NCBI RefSeq assembly: GCF_001700435.1
Contig: NZ_LYPC01000028.1
Location: forward strand, 382,288 to 446,287
Direction: 5' to 3'
Source: Paenibacillus pectinilyticus
Lineage (GTDB): Bacteria; Bacillota; Bacilli; Paenibacillales; NBRC-103111
DNA: 64,000 bases
Shown: positions 34,660 through 42,855 of the stretch, one piece after another
Numbering within the stretch: the stretch's first letter is position 1
Layout: every line of letters begins with the position of its first letter
Translations under genes and position numbers: made by a program
Notes under the pieces: generated by a model
Told to the model about the DNA's origin: nothing
The model's database searches: none
What the model saw: the letters and a program-made list of their open reading frames with translations, nothing else

Positions 34660-34712
34660 TTAATATAAGTATTAAACAGTTAATATAAACGTTATGTCAT
34701 GTCTTAAGTAAA
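34660..34712 (-). promoter_or_regulatory. abfA promoter and direct-repeat operator
   Basis: On the minus strand TTTACT (34707-34712) and TTTATA (34684-34689) are 17 nt apart. Two identical TTAATATAA words occur on the plus strand at 34660-34668 and 34680-34688, exactly 20 bp apart, the second covering the -10 box. The first is part of the palindrome TTAATA-TAAG-TATTAA. This suits binding of a dimeric regulator, probably the ArsR-type protein encoded divergently. Confidence 0.5.
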
Positions 34713-34718
34713 CAACAA

Positions 34719-34753
34719 AAATGGAGGAAGATCAAGACCTTTTACCTCCATTT
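34719..34753. other. Hairpin in the abfA/arsR-type divergent region
   Basis: AAATGGAGG (34719-34727) pairs with CCTCCATTT (34745-34753). On the minus strand it is followed by TTGTTGTTT, so it may act as a weak terminator or insulator, or a leader element of the regulator mRNA. Confidence 0.4.
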
Positions 34754-34814
34754 CTTGCATTCATATTTATGTTAATCCGACGAGTGAATACGAAAGATAG
34801 AAGGAGATCCCCCT

Positions 34815-35720
34815 ATGATTCAAACAACAACAGACCGTAAATGGCTGCCCTTATATGAAGCGCTGGCAAGCGATGTACGGCTTACGATATTGGAACTTTT
34901 AGCTGAGGAAGCGATGAATGTGAAGGATTTGGCTCAGCGGCTTGAGCTAAGCAGTGCGATTGTTACGATGCATGTCAAAAAGTTAGAAGCTGGCGGCCTC
35001 ATTCATACGAAGCTCGTTCGCAAGCAAGGCGGCACGCACAAAATTTGTACGCTCGCCCTCTCACGGATCGACATCCAGCTGCCACAATCCTCCGAGCAGC
35101 AGCGATTATTCAATGAAGTATCGATTCCAGTCGGACATTATACGCGCTTTGAGGTTCATCCAACTTGCGGATTAGCGACGGATGAACACTTAATCGGACA
35201 GTTTGATGATCCGCGTTTCTTCTTTGAGCCGGAACGCATGCATGCTAGGATACTGTGGTTCGGACGGGGTTTCGTGGAGTATCGCATTCCGAACTATATG
35301 CTGCCCGGACAAACGCTCGAGGAGATTGAATTCTCACTCGAGATTGGTTCTGAAGCGCCCGGTATTGCGGAAAATTGGCCGTCCGACATTCACTTTCATG
35401 TGAATAACACCTTGCTCGGCTACTGGACAAGTCCAGGCGACTCGGGGCATGGCCGCGGCACGCTTACCCCTGCCTGGTGGTCGGACTCCACCAATCAGTA
35501 TGGTTGGTTGAAAGTGCTTCGCATCACCGAGGATGGCACATTTCTTGATGGTCAACGACTGTCCGATATTACGCTCAAGGACATTCCTGTGTCCCGTAAT
35601 GAGTGGACATTACGCCTAGAAGTACCGGAACATGCAGAGCATGTCGGCGGGCTAACGCTGTACGGCGAGGGCTTCGGCAACTACAACCAAGACATACGGT
35701 TTCGAACTTATCGAAGATAG
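34815..35720 (+). CDS. ArsR-type regulator with large C-terminal sensor domain
   Basis: 301 aa. The N-terminal winged helix (about 8-80) has ALASDVRLTILELLAEEAMNVKDLAQ and SSAIVTMHVKKLEAGGLI (short cores DVRLTILELL, VTMHVKKLE), as in ArsR repressors. The metal-binding Cys motif is absent. Residues 100-301 form a domain of beta-rich sequence (FEVHPTCGLATDEHLIG, FHVNNTLLGYWTSPGDSG) not found in classical ArsR members; it likely binds a small sugar or glycoside. AGAAGGAGAT precedes the ATG. Divergent position from GH51 suggests that it controls arabinoside utilisation. Confidence 0.82.
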   Translation: MIQTTTDRKWLPLYEALASDVRLTILELLAEEAMNVKDLAQRLELSSAIVTMHVKKLEAGGLIHTKLVRKQGGTHKICTLALSRIDIQLPQSSEQQRLFNEVSIPVGHYTRFEVHPTCGLATDEHLIGQFDDPRFFFEPERMHARILWFGRGFVEYRIPNYMLPGQTLEEIEFSLEIGSEAPGIAENWPSDIHFHVNNTLLGYWTSPGDSGHGRGTLTPAWWSDSTNQYGWLKVLRITEDGTFLDGQRLSDITLKDIPVSRNEWTLRLEVPEHAEHVGGLTLYGEGFGNYNQDIRFRTYRR

Positions 35721-35741
35721 CGTGCCAAGCCGCATATAACG

Positions 35742-35790
35742 AAAAGGGAACCAAGATGACGAATCATCCTCGTTCCCTCTGTTTTATTTT
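35742..35790. terminator. Terminator between regulator and DUF1003 gene
   Basis: AAAAGGGAAC pairs with GTTCCCT and an inner GATGA/TCATC stem; the plus strand continues CTGTTTTATTTT. It serves convergent genes and overlaps the DUF1003 stop. Confidence 0.75.
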
Positions 35791-36296
35791 GACTGCAACA
35801 ATGCCTTAATTTCCGCAAGCTCAGATCTAACTTCTTCCCTAAACCCGGCAAAGTCAGCCTCTAACCTATGTAAATGGCCCTGCATGTCATCGATTTCCTG
35901 CTCTGCTTTGTAATTAATGGCAAAATCAATAATGGCTTCTTCTTTATCTCTAGTCGATTGTCTATTCTGGCTCATCATAATAATCGGTGCTTGGAAGCCA
36001 GCTAGAAAGGATAATAAGAGATTCAATAAAATGAATGGAGGCTCGTCAAAATGGATTATTTTCGTAAACGACAAAGCATTGATAAGGATCCATGCTGCCA
36101 AAAACACCACAAACAAATTAATGAATTTCCAACTTCCCACGAAGCTGGCAACGCTGTCAGCCAAACGATCTGACCATTTGGTCGACCGCTTATAATCCTC
36201 ATTTAAATGCTCGTGAATATTACTCTCGAACTCGTCTACTAATTTTTGAATTCTCGTTGCATAGCTTTTGACTGCGGTTGCTTTGTCATGATCCAT
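35784..36296 (-). CDS. DUF1003 membrane protein
   Basis: 170 aa. ADSVASFVGSWKFINLFVVFLAAWILINAL (core GSWKFINLFVVFLAAWI) and DEPPFILLNLLLSFLAGFQAPIIMMSQNR (core PPFILLNLLLS) are the two helical signatures of DUF1003. Two membrane spans at about 52-72 and 85-107, then a charged coiled coil (115-170). Start at 36296 is preferred to the in-frame ATG at 36308 because the latter has AGG directly adjacent. Function unknown; some relatives are linked to cyclic-nucleotide or ion transport. Confidence 0.85.
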   Translation of the reverse strand: MDHDKATAVKSYATRIQKLVDEFESNIHEHLNEDYKRSTKWSDRLADSVASFVGSWKFINLFVVFLAAWILINALSFTKIIHFDEPPFILLNLLLSFLAGFQAPIIMMSQNRQSTRDKEEAIIDFAINYKAEQEIDDMQGHLHRLEADFAGFREEVRSELAEIKALLQSK

Positions 36297-36357
36297 GGGT
36301 CCACCCATCCTACTCTATCGATATGGCATCTATCTTCTTACACCATTGTAGTCGATC

Positions 36358-37755
36358 TTAGGCACTGTGGACACTCCATTCGCCGCTCTCTTGAGTTCCA
36401 ACCACTTCGACACCCTTCGTGCGCCCCTCCGCCATTCGCAAATATTTCTTCTTCCGCCAACGTATCGCCACTAAGATCCCTCGTAAATACTCATCACATA
36501 GCATCGCCACATAAATACCTGCGAGCCCCCAGCCATAATGAAGCCCAAGTACATAAGAAAGTCCCGCAGCTACGCCCCACATGGAAATGAGCGAGATCAC
36601 CATGTTGTACCGGGTATCACCAATCGCATTCAGCGCATTGCCGAAGCCCATATTGATCATCCGGCCTGGCTGTAGTATCGCCGTGAGCACTAAACAGGAG
36701 AGTGCGAGCTGAATGATGGCCGTGTCCGAGGTGAAAAGACCGAGAAAGCTATGGCCGATGAGCAGAAGAACAATGCTATTGCAACCGACTAAGCCGAGTC
36801 CAATCCAAGTGGCGCGATAGCCCGCTTTGTACGCAAGCTGGAATTGACCCGATCCGAATAGATGAGCAATCTGAATCTGTGCGGACAAAGCGATGGAATA
36901 ACCCAGCATGAAACAGATCGATTCCAGTGTGTTCATATAAGTTCTAGCCGCCAGAGCTGTCGCGCCCATCGTTGCCAGAAAGCTATAAATCGCAAGCTGC
37001 GACAACACCCATGACGACATATTCACGCCGAGCGGCCAACCGATTTTGATAATCTCCCGAAAGAGGTTCCGGTTGAACACCCAGAGATCCCGCCATCTGA
37101 TCCTGCGCTCGAAAGCTGTTACGAACATATATATCAAGAGACAGGTCGCAAGCAACCGACTGATCAATGTTGAAATCGCAACCCCTGTTAATCCTAACTG
37201 CGGGAAACCGAATGCGCCATTAATCCAGCCATAGTTCATCACCACATGGACGATATTCATCCCAATTGCAGTGATCATGGGTCCCTTCGTGTTCCCTGTA
37301 TTCCGAATCGTCGTGCTCATTGTGGCCGTCAAGGCCGTCAATACCATCCCGCTGCCGACAATGGAAATGTACGTATGCGCTAAGGGAAGTAAGCGTTCTT
37401 CTAAATGGAATAACCTTGCCAGTGGAACGGCTTCAACATATAGGATCACACTGAGTACGGCGCCAATCAACCCGCTAATCGTGACAGCCATAATACCTAC
37501 CGTACGTGCGGATTCCGGTTGTTTTGCACCAAGCTTCTGAGCAATCAGAATGCCCGCGCCGCTGGCTACCGTTGTGAATAAGATCATGACCGCTTGGAAA
37601 ATTTGATTGGCTAAACCAACAACAGCCACGGCGTCATCCGAAACACGGCTTACCATCAACGTATCCACAGCACCCAGCAGCAGCTGCAACAGCAATTCTA
37701 CGAAGATCGGCCATGCCAAAAACCATAAGGAATACTTATTTTTCTCTGCCACCAT
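36358..37755 (-). CDS. MATE-family efflux transporter
   Basis: 465 aa with 12 predicted membrane spans. WPIFVELLLQLLLGAVDTLMVSRV (core LLGAVDTLMVSRV) and GLANQIFQAVMILF are MATE TM1-2 motifs. ASGAGILIAQKLGAK follows and TTIRNTGNTKGPMITAIGMNIVHVVMNYGWINGA (core NTKGPM..MNIVHVVMNY) is the second-half hallmark. Exports cationic drugs in exchange for Na or H in characterised relatives. It is divergent from an AraC-type gene 158 nt away, which may regulate it. Confidence 0.9.
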   Translation of the reverse strand: MVAEKNKYSLWFLAWPIFVELLLQLLLGAVDTLMVSRVSDDAVAVVGLANQIFQAVMILFTTVASGAGILIAQKLGAKQPESARTVGIMAVTISGLIGAVLSVILYVEAVPLARLFHLEERLLPLAHTYISIVGSGMVLTALTATMSTTIRNTGNTKGPMITAIGMNIVHVVMNYGWINGAFGFPQLGLTGVAISTLISRLLATCLLIYMFVTAFERRIRWRDLWVFNRNLFREIIKIGWPLGVNMSSWVLSQLAIYSFLATMGATALAARTYMNTLESICFMLGYSIALSAQIQIAHLFGSGQFQLAYKAGYRATWIGLGLVGCNSIVLLLIGHSFLGLFTSDTAIIQLALSCLVLTAILQPGRMINMGFGNALNAIGDTRYNMVISLISMWGVAAGLSYVLGLHYGWGLAGIYVAMLCDEYLRGILVAIRWRKKKYLRMAEGRTKGVEVVGTQESGEWSVHSA

Positions 37756-37821
37756 TGCACGCCACCATCCAGTATATTTCTCTATTTATTATGAAAATGA
37801 AACTTTGTAGTCAGTTCAAAT

Positions 37822-37834
37822 TATAACTGTTATA
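37822..37834. promoter_or_regulatory. 13-bp palindrome in MATE/AraC divergent region
   Basis: TATAAC-T-GTTATA, perfectly symmetric, lies about midway between the two start codons. Candidate operator; no direct evidence. Confidence 0.35.
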
Positions 37835-37913
37835 GTTGATTTCATGTATCAACATTGCAACTGAAACTTACAGAATTCCAACTTATCATTTCAAAATAAA
37901 GAAGGTGTGACAT

Positions 37914-38804
37914 ATGGCTTTTCTTGAGATTACCGTACCGCCTTTGCCCCACTATATAGCGAGTGGATTAAACTCCATTCCCCAAGACGGGCAACACCCG
38001 AGTCGCAGCAATATCCAAGTCTTCGATCTCCTTATTACCAAATCCGGCTGCTTCTATATCGGTGAGGAAGATGCCCGATTTGAAGTGAACGTAGGGCAAG
38101 CCGTCATTCTGCGTCCTGATCGTTATCACTTCGCAACCAAAGCTTGTTCCGAGTTAACCTACACCTACTGGCTTCATTTCCATGTCGGTGGAGAATGGGA
38201 GTTAATCAAGCCTGTTTCTGGAGCGGCTGTCTCTTTGGAGGATCCTGCATCTGCTCATATGCCGACAGAGACTTTCGTTGTGGAACCCTTCAAGATGCGG
38301 ATTCCTCAATTTACAACCTTGCTGCATCCCGAGAAAATGTATGAATTGTTCGATCAATTGCATCAACTTCAGGCTAATGCGCATATCAGCTCGGTTCGTT
38401 TTGCCCAGCAGCAGCTGTTTCAAGAAATGCTGCACCAGCTTGCTGCGTCCGCCGAAACGGATCATGCGTCTGCTTCCAGAGCATGCGCAGAGAAAGCTGC
38501 CTCCTATTTGCGGCAGCACTACCGGGAGGCAGTCACCGCGAAACAGCTCGGCGATGAATTGAATTTCCACCCTGTGTACATCGCACGGTGTATGCAGAAA
38601 GAGTATGGCTGCTCGCCCATTACGTACTTATTGCGGTTACGCATTGGACAAGCCAAGCTGCTCCTTTTACAAACCGAACTGCCGATCGCTCATATCGCCC
38701 AAGAGGTGGGCCTCGAGCAGGCGGCCTATTTCGCAGCGAGCTTCACGAAGTTTGAGGGGATGTCGCCGCGAACCTATCGGCAGCAATTCTCTCACAGGCT
38801 GTAA
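37914..38804 (+). CDS. AraC-family transcriptional regulator
   Basis: 296 aa. The N-terminal cupin-like sensor (about 25-120) has LLITKSGCFYIGEEDARFEVNVGQAVILRPDRYH (core VGQAVILRPDRYH) as in sugar- or small-molecule-responsive members. The C-terminal double helix-turn-helix (about 195-293) includes AAKQLGDELNFHPVYIARC and the second helix PIAHIAQEVGLEQAAYFAASFTKFEGMSPRTYR (core AAYFAASFTKFEGMSPRTYR). AGAAGGTG lies 6 nt before the ATG. It may regulate the divergent MATE gene or the downstream MFS gene. Confidence 0.9.
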   Translation: MAFLEITVPPLPHYIASGLNSIPQDGQHPSRSNIQVFDLLITKSGCFYIGEEDARFEVNVGQAVILRPDRYHFATKACSELTYTYWLHFHVGGEWELIKPVSGAAVSLEDPASAHMPTETFVVEPFKMRIPQFTTLLHPEKMYELFDQLHQLQANAHISSVRFAQQQLFQEMLHQLAASAETDHASASRACAEKAASYLRQHYREAVTAKQLGDELNFHPVYIARCMQKEYGCSPITYLLRLRIGQAKLLLLQTELPIAHIAQEVGLEQAAYFAASFTKFEGMSPRTYRQQFSHRL

Positions 38805-38929
38805 TGCTGGTGCGTGCCCGATCAGCTTCAGATGCGGTATTCAAGCTTTTGGTGCCCTGTTCGCCGCTCTGGTGCCAAAATTGCCGTTCTTTGGCGATTT
38901 TCCTCGACTATCCGCCTACGTTCCTCGGC

Positions 38930-38957
38930 TTGGGGATTGTTTCATTTATGATATACT
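38930..38957 (+). promoter_or_regulatory. Sigma-A-type promoter of MFS gene
   Basis: TTGGGG (38930-38935) and TATACT (38952-38957) are 16 nt apart, 28 nt before the ATG with AAGGAG in between. Confidence 0.45.
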
Positions 38958-38985
38958 GTGAAAAAAAGGATAAGGAGTCCTTGTC

Positions 38986-40185
38986 ATGGCAACCCCTTTA
39001 CACTGGAAAAAGTCATTATGGATACTATGGGGTGCGAACTTCGCCATCACGTGCGGCATGAATTTGGTTCTACCCTTTTTACCTCTCTACATCGGAGAGC
39101 TAGGCGTTCACGATCTGGGAGCTGTTGTCCGTTGGACAGGCTGGATCGTCGCCGCCCAATTCATTACCTCTTTCCTCACGCAGCCCCTCTGGGGAGCAAT
39201 AGCCGATCGACGCGGGCGCAAAATTATGCTGCTGCGTGCCGGTTTCGGTATGGCGATCGTGACCGCACTTATGGGCATCGTAACGTCGCCTTGGCAGCTC
39301 TTGTCGTTGCGGCTGTTGAACGGATTTTTCTCCGGCTTCATCTCGATGGCGGTATCTCTGCAAGCATCCTTAACCCCGCGAGAGCACTCGGGTAAGTCAC
39401 TTGGAACCTTACAAACAGGAGCCATCGCGGGTTCACTCATCGGCCCTTTGATTGGCGGATTGCTGGCCAGCTTTCTAGGCTACAACCATGTGTTCTTCTT
39501 CACAGGAGCGCTTATGCTATGTGCCAGCATTATCGTCATGGTGTTTATTAAGGAAGAGCGCAAGCCTGCCTCTGACAAAAAGGTGAAACAGAAAACACAA
39601 TGGCGCCTGTTCCGCCCCTTGTTGCCTGTCTTTGGCGCTTCGCTGATCACGCAAATCGGCATGATGAGTATCGAGCCGATCGTGACTGTGTATGCTAAAA
39701 CCTTATACATGGGCAAGCACTTGGCCTTTTTTGCTGGTCTTATCGTCGCGATCACGGGGATCGCTAATTTGTTCGGTGCGCCGACACTCGGCAGGCTCGG
39801 TGATCGAATCGGACAGCGGATGACGCTGGTCATCGCTTTGACGATGGCGGCTGTCGCCTTCTTGCCGCAGGCTTTTGCCACCAACATCACGACGCTGTTA
39901 GTCGGTAGATTCCTGCTCGGCCTGTTCATCGGCGGCATGATTCCTTCCTTGAATGCACTCGTCATGAAGCTGGCTCCGTCGGAAATTCAAGGAACAGCAT
40001 ATGGATTCAATACGTCATCCTTATTCCTGGGCAATCTCATCGGCCCTCTGCTCGGCAGTCATCTGGCCGCCGCTTACGGCTTCACGTCCGTTTTCTATGT
40101 CACGATGAGCATTCTGCTCGTCTGTGCAGGATTCGTTTACTCGAATCGGAGTTTGGATGCAACCACACGACCGAAGGCAGCGTAG
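38986..40185 (+). CDS. MFS multidrug-type transporter
   Basis: 399 aa, 12 membrane spans. LPFLPLYIGELG at TM1 and PLWGAIADRRGRKIMLLRAGFG (cores WGAIADRRGRKIML) form the MFS motif A. NGFFSGFISMAVSLQASLTP corresponds to motif B/C. The second half repeats motif A as GRLGDRIGQRMTL. Resembles YttB/MdtG-like drug exporters. AAGGAG 9 nt before the ATG. The next gene on the strand is AIM24-like, 47 nt away. Confidence 0.9.
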   Translation: MATPLHWKKSLWILWGANFAITCGMNLVLPFLPLYIGELGVHDLGAVVRWTGWIVAAQFITSFLTQPLWGAIADRRGRKIMLLRAGFGMAIVTALMGIVTSPWQLLSLRLLNGFFSGFISMAVSLQASLTPREHSGKSLGTLQTGAIAGSLIGPLIGGLLASFLGYNHVFFFTGALMLCASIIVMVFIKEERKPASDKKVKQKTQWRLFRPLLPVFGASLITQIGMMSIEPIVTVYAKTLYMGKHLAFFAGLIVAITGIANLFGAPTLGRLGDRIGQRMTLVIALTMAAVAFLPQAFATNITTLLVGRFLLGLFIGGMIPSLNALVMKLAPSEIQGTAYGFNTSSLFLGNLIGPLLGSHLAAAYGFTSVFYVTMSILLVCAGFVYSNRSLDATTRPKAA

Positions 40186-40232
40186 TTTATACAAGCATGT
40201 TTATTTTTTAAAATGAGATCTGGAGGCTTACG

Positions 40233-40910
40233 ATGAAACACGAAATTTTATATAAAGGCGCATTCCCTATGCTGCGCGTTCAGCTGGAAGCTGGTGAGAA
40301 CATTAAGGCTGAATCCGGTGCCATGGTATCCATGTCGCCCAACATTGAACTTAAAGGAACTGTCGATGGCGGGATCATGCGAGGGCTCGGCCGGATGTTA
40401 AGCGGGGAAAAATTCTTCTTCCAAGAATTGACCCCTACGCGCGGGTCAGGTGAGGTACTACTCGCGCCCGCAGTAATAGGTGATATTGAGGCTGTCGAGC
40501 TAGACGGATCGTACAAGCTCTATGTGCAAAAAGACGGCTTCCTTGCCGGTACCTCCGGCATTCAAGTCAACACCAAGATGCAAAACCTCATGAGCGGCTT
40601 CATGTCCGGCGAAGGCTTCTTCATCGTTGAAATCAGCGGCCGCGGCACGGTCTTCTTGTCCTCATACGGCGCGATTCACGCGATTAATTTAGGGCCAGGC
40701 GAGGAAGTCCTCGTCGATAATGGTCATCTGGTCGCTTGGCCGGACTACACGCAGTATACGATTGAAAAAGCCGCCAAAGGCTGGATTTCCAGCCTTACGA
40801 GTGGCGAGGGCGTCGTCTGTCGCTTCCGCGGCGAAGGCGTCGTGCTCATACAATCGCGGAATCCGAAGAGCTTCGGCGGTTGGATCAAGCAGTTGCTGCC
40901 GGGCAGGTAG
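40233..40910 (+). CDS. AIM24/TIGR00266 family protein
   Basis: 225 aa. MLRVQLEAGENIKAESGAMVSMSPNIEL (core ESGAMVSMSP) and GGIMRGLGRMLSGEKFFFQELTP (core GEKFFFQ) are TIGR00266 family motifs. FGDIEAVELDG-like DIEAVELDG and AGTSGIQVNTKMQ follow, with LVDNGHLVAWPD near the end. Members form a beta-rich trimeric barrel related to mitochondrial AIM24. In bacteria the role is unknown; association with membrane integrity has been reported for eukaryotic relatives. GGAGG 7 nt before the ATG. Possibly co-transcribed with the MFS gene. Confidence 0.88.
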   Translation: MKHEILYKGAFPMLRVQLEAGENIKAESGAMVSMSPNIELKGTVDGGIMRGLGRMLSGEKFFFQELTPTRGSGEVLLAPAVIGDIEAVELDGSYKLYVQKDGFLAGTSGIQVNTKMQNLMSGFMSGEGFFIVEISGRGTVFLSSYGAIHAINLGPGEEVLVDNGHLVAWPDYTQYTIEKAAKGWISSLTSGEGVVCRFRGEGVVLIQSRNPKSFGGWIKQLLPGR

Positions 40911-40965
40911 GCTTGGCGAGGCATTAAAACATACTCGCTGCGCCTGCGGCAGCGAGGTTGGATTC

Positions 40966-41180
40966 GATAAGCACCCGCAGGGTGCTTATTTTGTTTAAAA
41001 CCCGGGAGACCGCCTCTTAGGACCTCGGCGTGGGCTTACTCCTCGCCACACTGCTCTGGCGTGGCGAATTCGCGATCGATAAGCACCCGCAGGGTGCTTA
41101 TTTTGTTTAAAACCCGGGAGAGCCGCCTCTTAGGACCTCGGCGTGCGCTTATTTCTCGCCACGCTGCGCTGGCGGGGGGC
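40966..41180. repeat. 111-bp direct tandem repeat carrying terminator hairpins
   Basis: The sequence GATAAGCACCC starts at 40966 and again at 41077; both units continue almost identically through TTTTGTTTAAAACCCGGG and CCTCTTAGGACCTCGGCG. Each contains AAGCACCC-GCA-GGGTGCTT followed by ATTTTGTTT, a complete terminator. The copies differ at few positions, so duplication is recent. No gene in 40,911-41,265. Confidence 0.85.
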
Positions 41181-41195
41181 GGCGGCACCCCATCA

Positions 41196-41241
41196 ACAAA
41201 CAAGCAGGCAGGGACGCTATTGTCCCTGCCTGCTTGTTTGT
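41196..41241. terminator. 20-bp-arm perfect hairpin after gcvPB
   Basis: Arms 41196-41215 and 41222-41241 are fully complementary, the core word being GCAGGCAGGGAC, with loop GCTATT. It lies 25 nt past the gcvPB stop. T-rich flanks are modest on both strands, but strength and position make it a likely terminator for the GcvP-like operon. Confidence 0.75.
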
Positions 41242-41265
41242 ATCGAGCCGCGTTAAACATGCGGC

Positions 41266-42825
41266 TTATTCCGGCTGCGTTTTTTTCAAATACGCACGCC
41301 AAGTGATGCACCATTGCTTCGGATCATCCAGCGACGATTCATCGTTCCGATGAACGGTGCTGTTATGCGGAGCAGAGCGGACAATGTCCGGCTGCGTGTA
41401 GGCTTCGTGCGAGATATGCTCGAGCGCCTGAATGTATTCGTCCAGATCCTCTTTGGAATATGACTCCGTCGGCTCCAAGGTAAACGGCTGCTTCACGATA
41501 TATGGATGATGCGATGTCCAGTAGTGCAGGCCGAAATCACACATGCGGCGCGTGATATCCTCTGTGGTGACACCTGTTTCATCGGTAAGCTGCTTCCAGC
41601 TGTATCGAACTTGCTCAAGGCGGCGCCCCTTGATGTAAGGTGCGCTCGCACCGCGGATTTGCAGGATTTTATGATAGAGATAATTATTGTTCAGAACGGC
41701 AATTTGGGCAACATCCTTCAAGCCATCTGGGCCAAGGCTCATAATCCAAGCGTACGAACGCAATACCGTCTGTGCCACCCCATGGAAGCTGCGGACTTTG
41801 CCGATGCTGTCCCCTGACTGATTCGTCAATACATAACGGCTTCCGTCGTAATCTACGAGTGGACCAGGTAAGAAACGCTTCAACTCTTCGCTCACACCTA
41901 GCGCACCTGTAGCAGGCCCGCCGCACATATGAGGCGCTGCAAAAGTCTTGTGAAGGTTGAAGAAGCACATATCGAAGCCCGCTTCTTTCGCTCGCGTGAT
42001 GCCCAGCAACCCATTGGCGTTAGCCTGATCGTAGAAACATACGCCGCCCGCTTCGTGAACAAGATCCGTAAACTCACGAATTCGGTGGTTATAAATGCCC
42101 GTATCCTCTGGATTCGCAACGACGAATCCTGCTGTGCGCTCGGAGATGACCCCCTTCAGCTTCTCGATGTCGGGAAAACCGTCTTCGTCTGGGTGCAAGG
42201 TGATGATTTTGTAGCCCTTAACCGCTGCCGTCGCCGCTTGGGAAGGGTGGGAGAAAATCGTCGTTATAATCTCATCTCGCTGATCTCCCTCACCACGCGA
42301 ATCATGATATGCACGCACGATCGACGCCATCGCAAGCAAGGCCTGTGTACCGCTGCTTGGTTGGAAGGAGAAAGCATCCATCCCGCTGATCTCGCGCATC
42401 GCAAGGTCTAGCTTATAGAAGATTTCCAGCATGCCCTGAACGGAATCCGGATCTTGTAAGGGATGCAGCTCCATCATATGAGGCGTACGGATCAACATTT
42501 CATTGATGCGTGGAATGTATTTCATCGTACATGTCCCTTGACCAATTTCAACATTCAGATCCGAACCCAGCGTCTCTTGGGAAAGGCGTAAATAATGCCG
42601 AAGCACCTTGGCTTGACCGATTTCCGGTAATGCCGGAGCTAATCTCCGCTTCATGGATTGAGGAATACGTCCGACACCATCTCCCACCTCAGCTGCAATA
42701 CCTGCCTCCGTTCCTGGTGGAATAACACCTCGCTCACCCTGGCGGTGAAGCTCAAATATAACGGGTTCATCCCACTTGGCTTGATGAAATTGACGAACTT
42801 TATGGTCTCTGCGAATTCGTTTCAT
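41266..42825 (-). CDS. gcvPB: GcvPB-like PLP protein, divergent at hallmark motifs
   Basis: 519 aa, homologous along its length to glycine decarboxylase P-protein subunit 2, including the PLP lysine Lys293 in NLHKTFAAPH and HPLQDPDSVQG, TCTMKYIPRINE and EPTES. Several family hallmarks differ: after the lysine, PHGGGGPG.GP reads PHMCGGPATGA; the SAHGTNPASA block is SHPSQAATAA; QPAAGAHGE is QPSSGTQAL. About 20 extra residues appear at the N-terminus. These loops shape the PLP and lipoyl-aminomethyl site. It follows the GcvPA-like gene by 30 nt, with no gcvT or gcvH around. So substrate is probably altered; the classic decarboxylase assignment is doubtful. Confidence 0.8.
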   Translation of the reverse strand: MKRIRRDHKVRQFHQAKWDEPVIFELHRQGERGVIPPGTEAGIAAEVGDGVGRIPQSMKRRLAPALPEIGQAKVLRHYLRLSQETLGSDLNVEIGQGTCTMKYIPRINEMLIRTPHMMELHPLQDPDSVQGMLEIFYKLDLAMREISGMDAFSFQPSSGTQALLAMASIVRAYHDSRGEGDQRDEIITTIFSHPSQAATAAVKGYKIITLHPDEDGFPDIEKLKGVISERTAGFVVANPEDTGIYNHRIREFTDLVHEAGGVCFYDQANANGLLGITRAKEAGFDMCFFNLHKTFAAPHMCGGPATGALGVSEELKRFLPGPLVDYDGSRYVLTNQSGDSIGKVRSFHGVAQTVLRSYAWIMSLGPDGLKDVAQIAVLNNNYLYHKILQIRGASAPYIKGRRLEQVRYSWKQLTDETGVTTEDITRRMCDFGLHYWTSHHPYIVKQPFTLEPTESYSKEDLDEYIQALEHISHEAYTQPDIVRSAPHNSTVHRNDESSLDDPKQWCITWRAYLKKTQPE

Positions 42826-42855
42826 GGTGTTTCCTCTCCTCTCTATGTCAGTCGA

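Noticed and set aside
40966..41180. CRISPR-like array
   Set aside because: Only two long units, directly abutting, without spacers or cas genes; they are tandem terminators.
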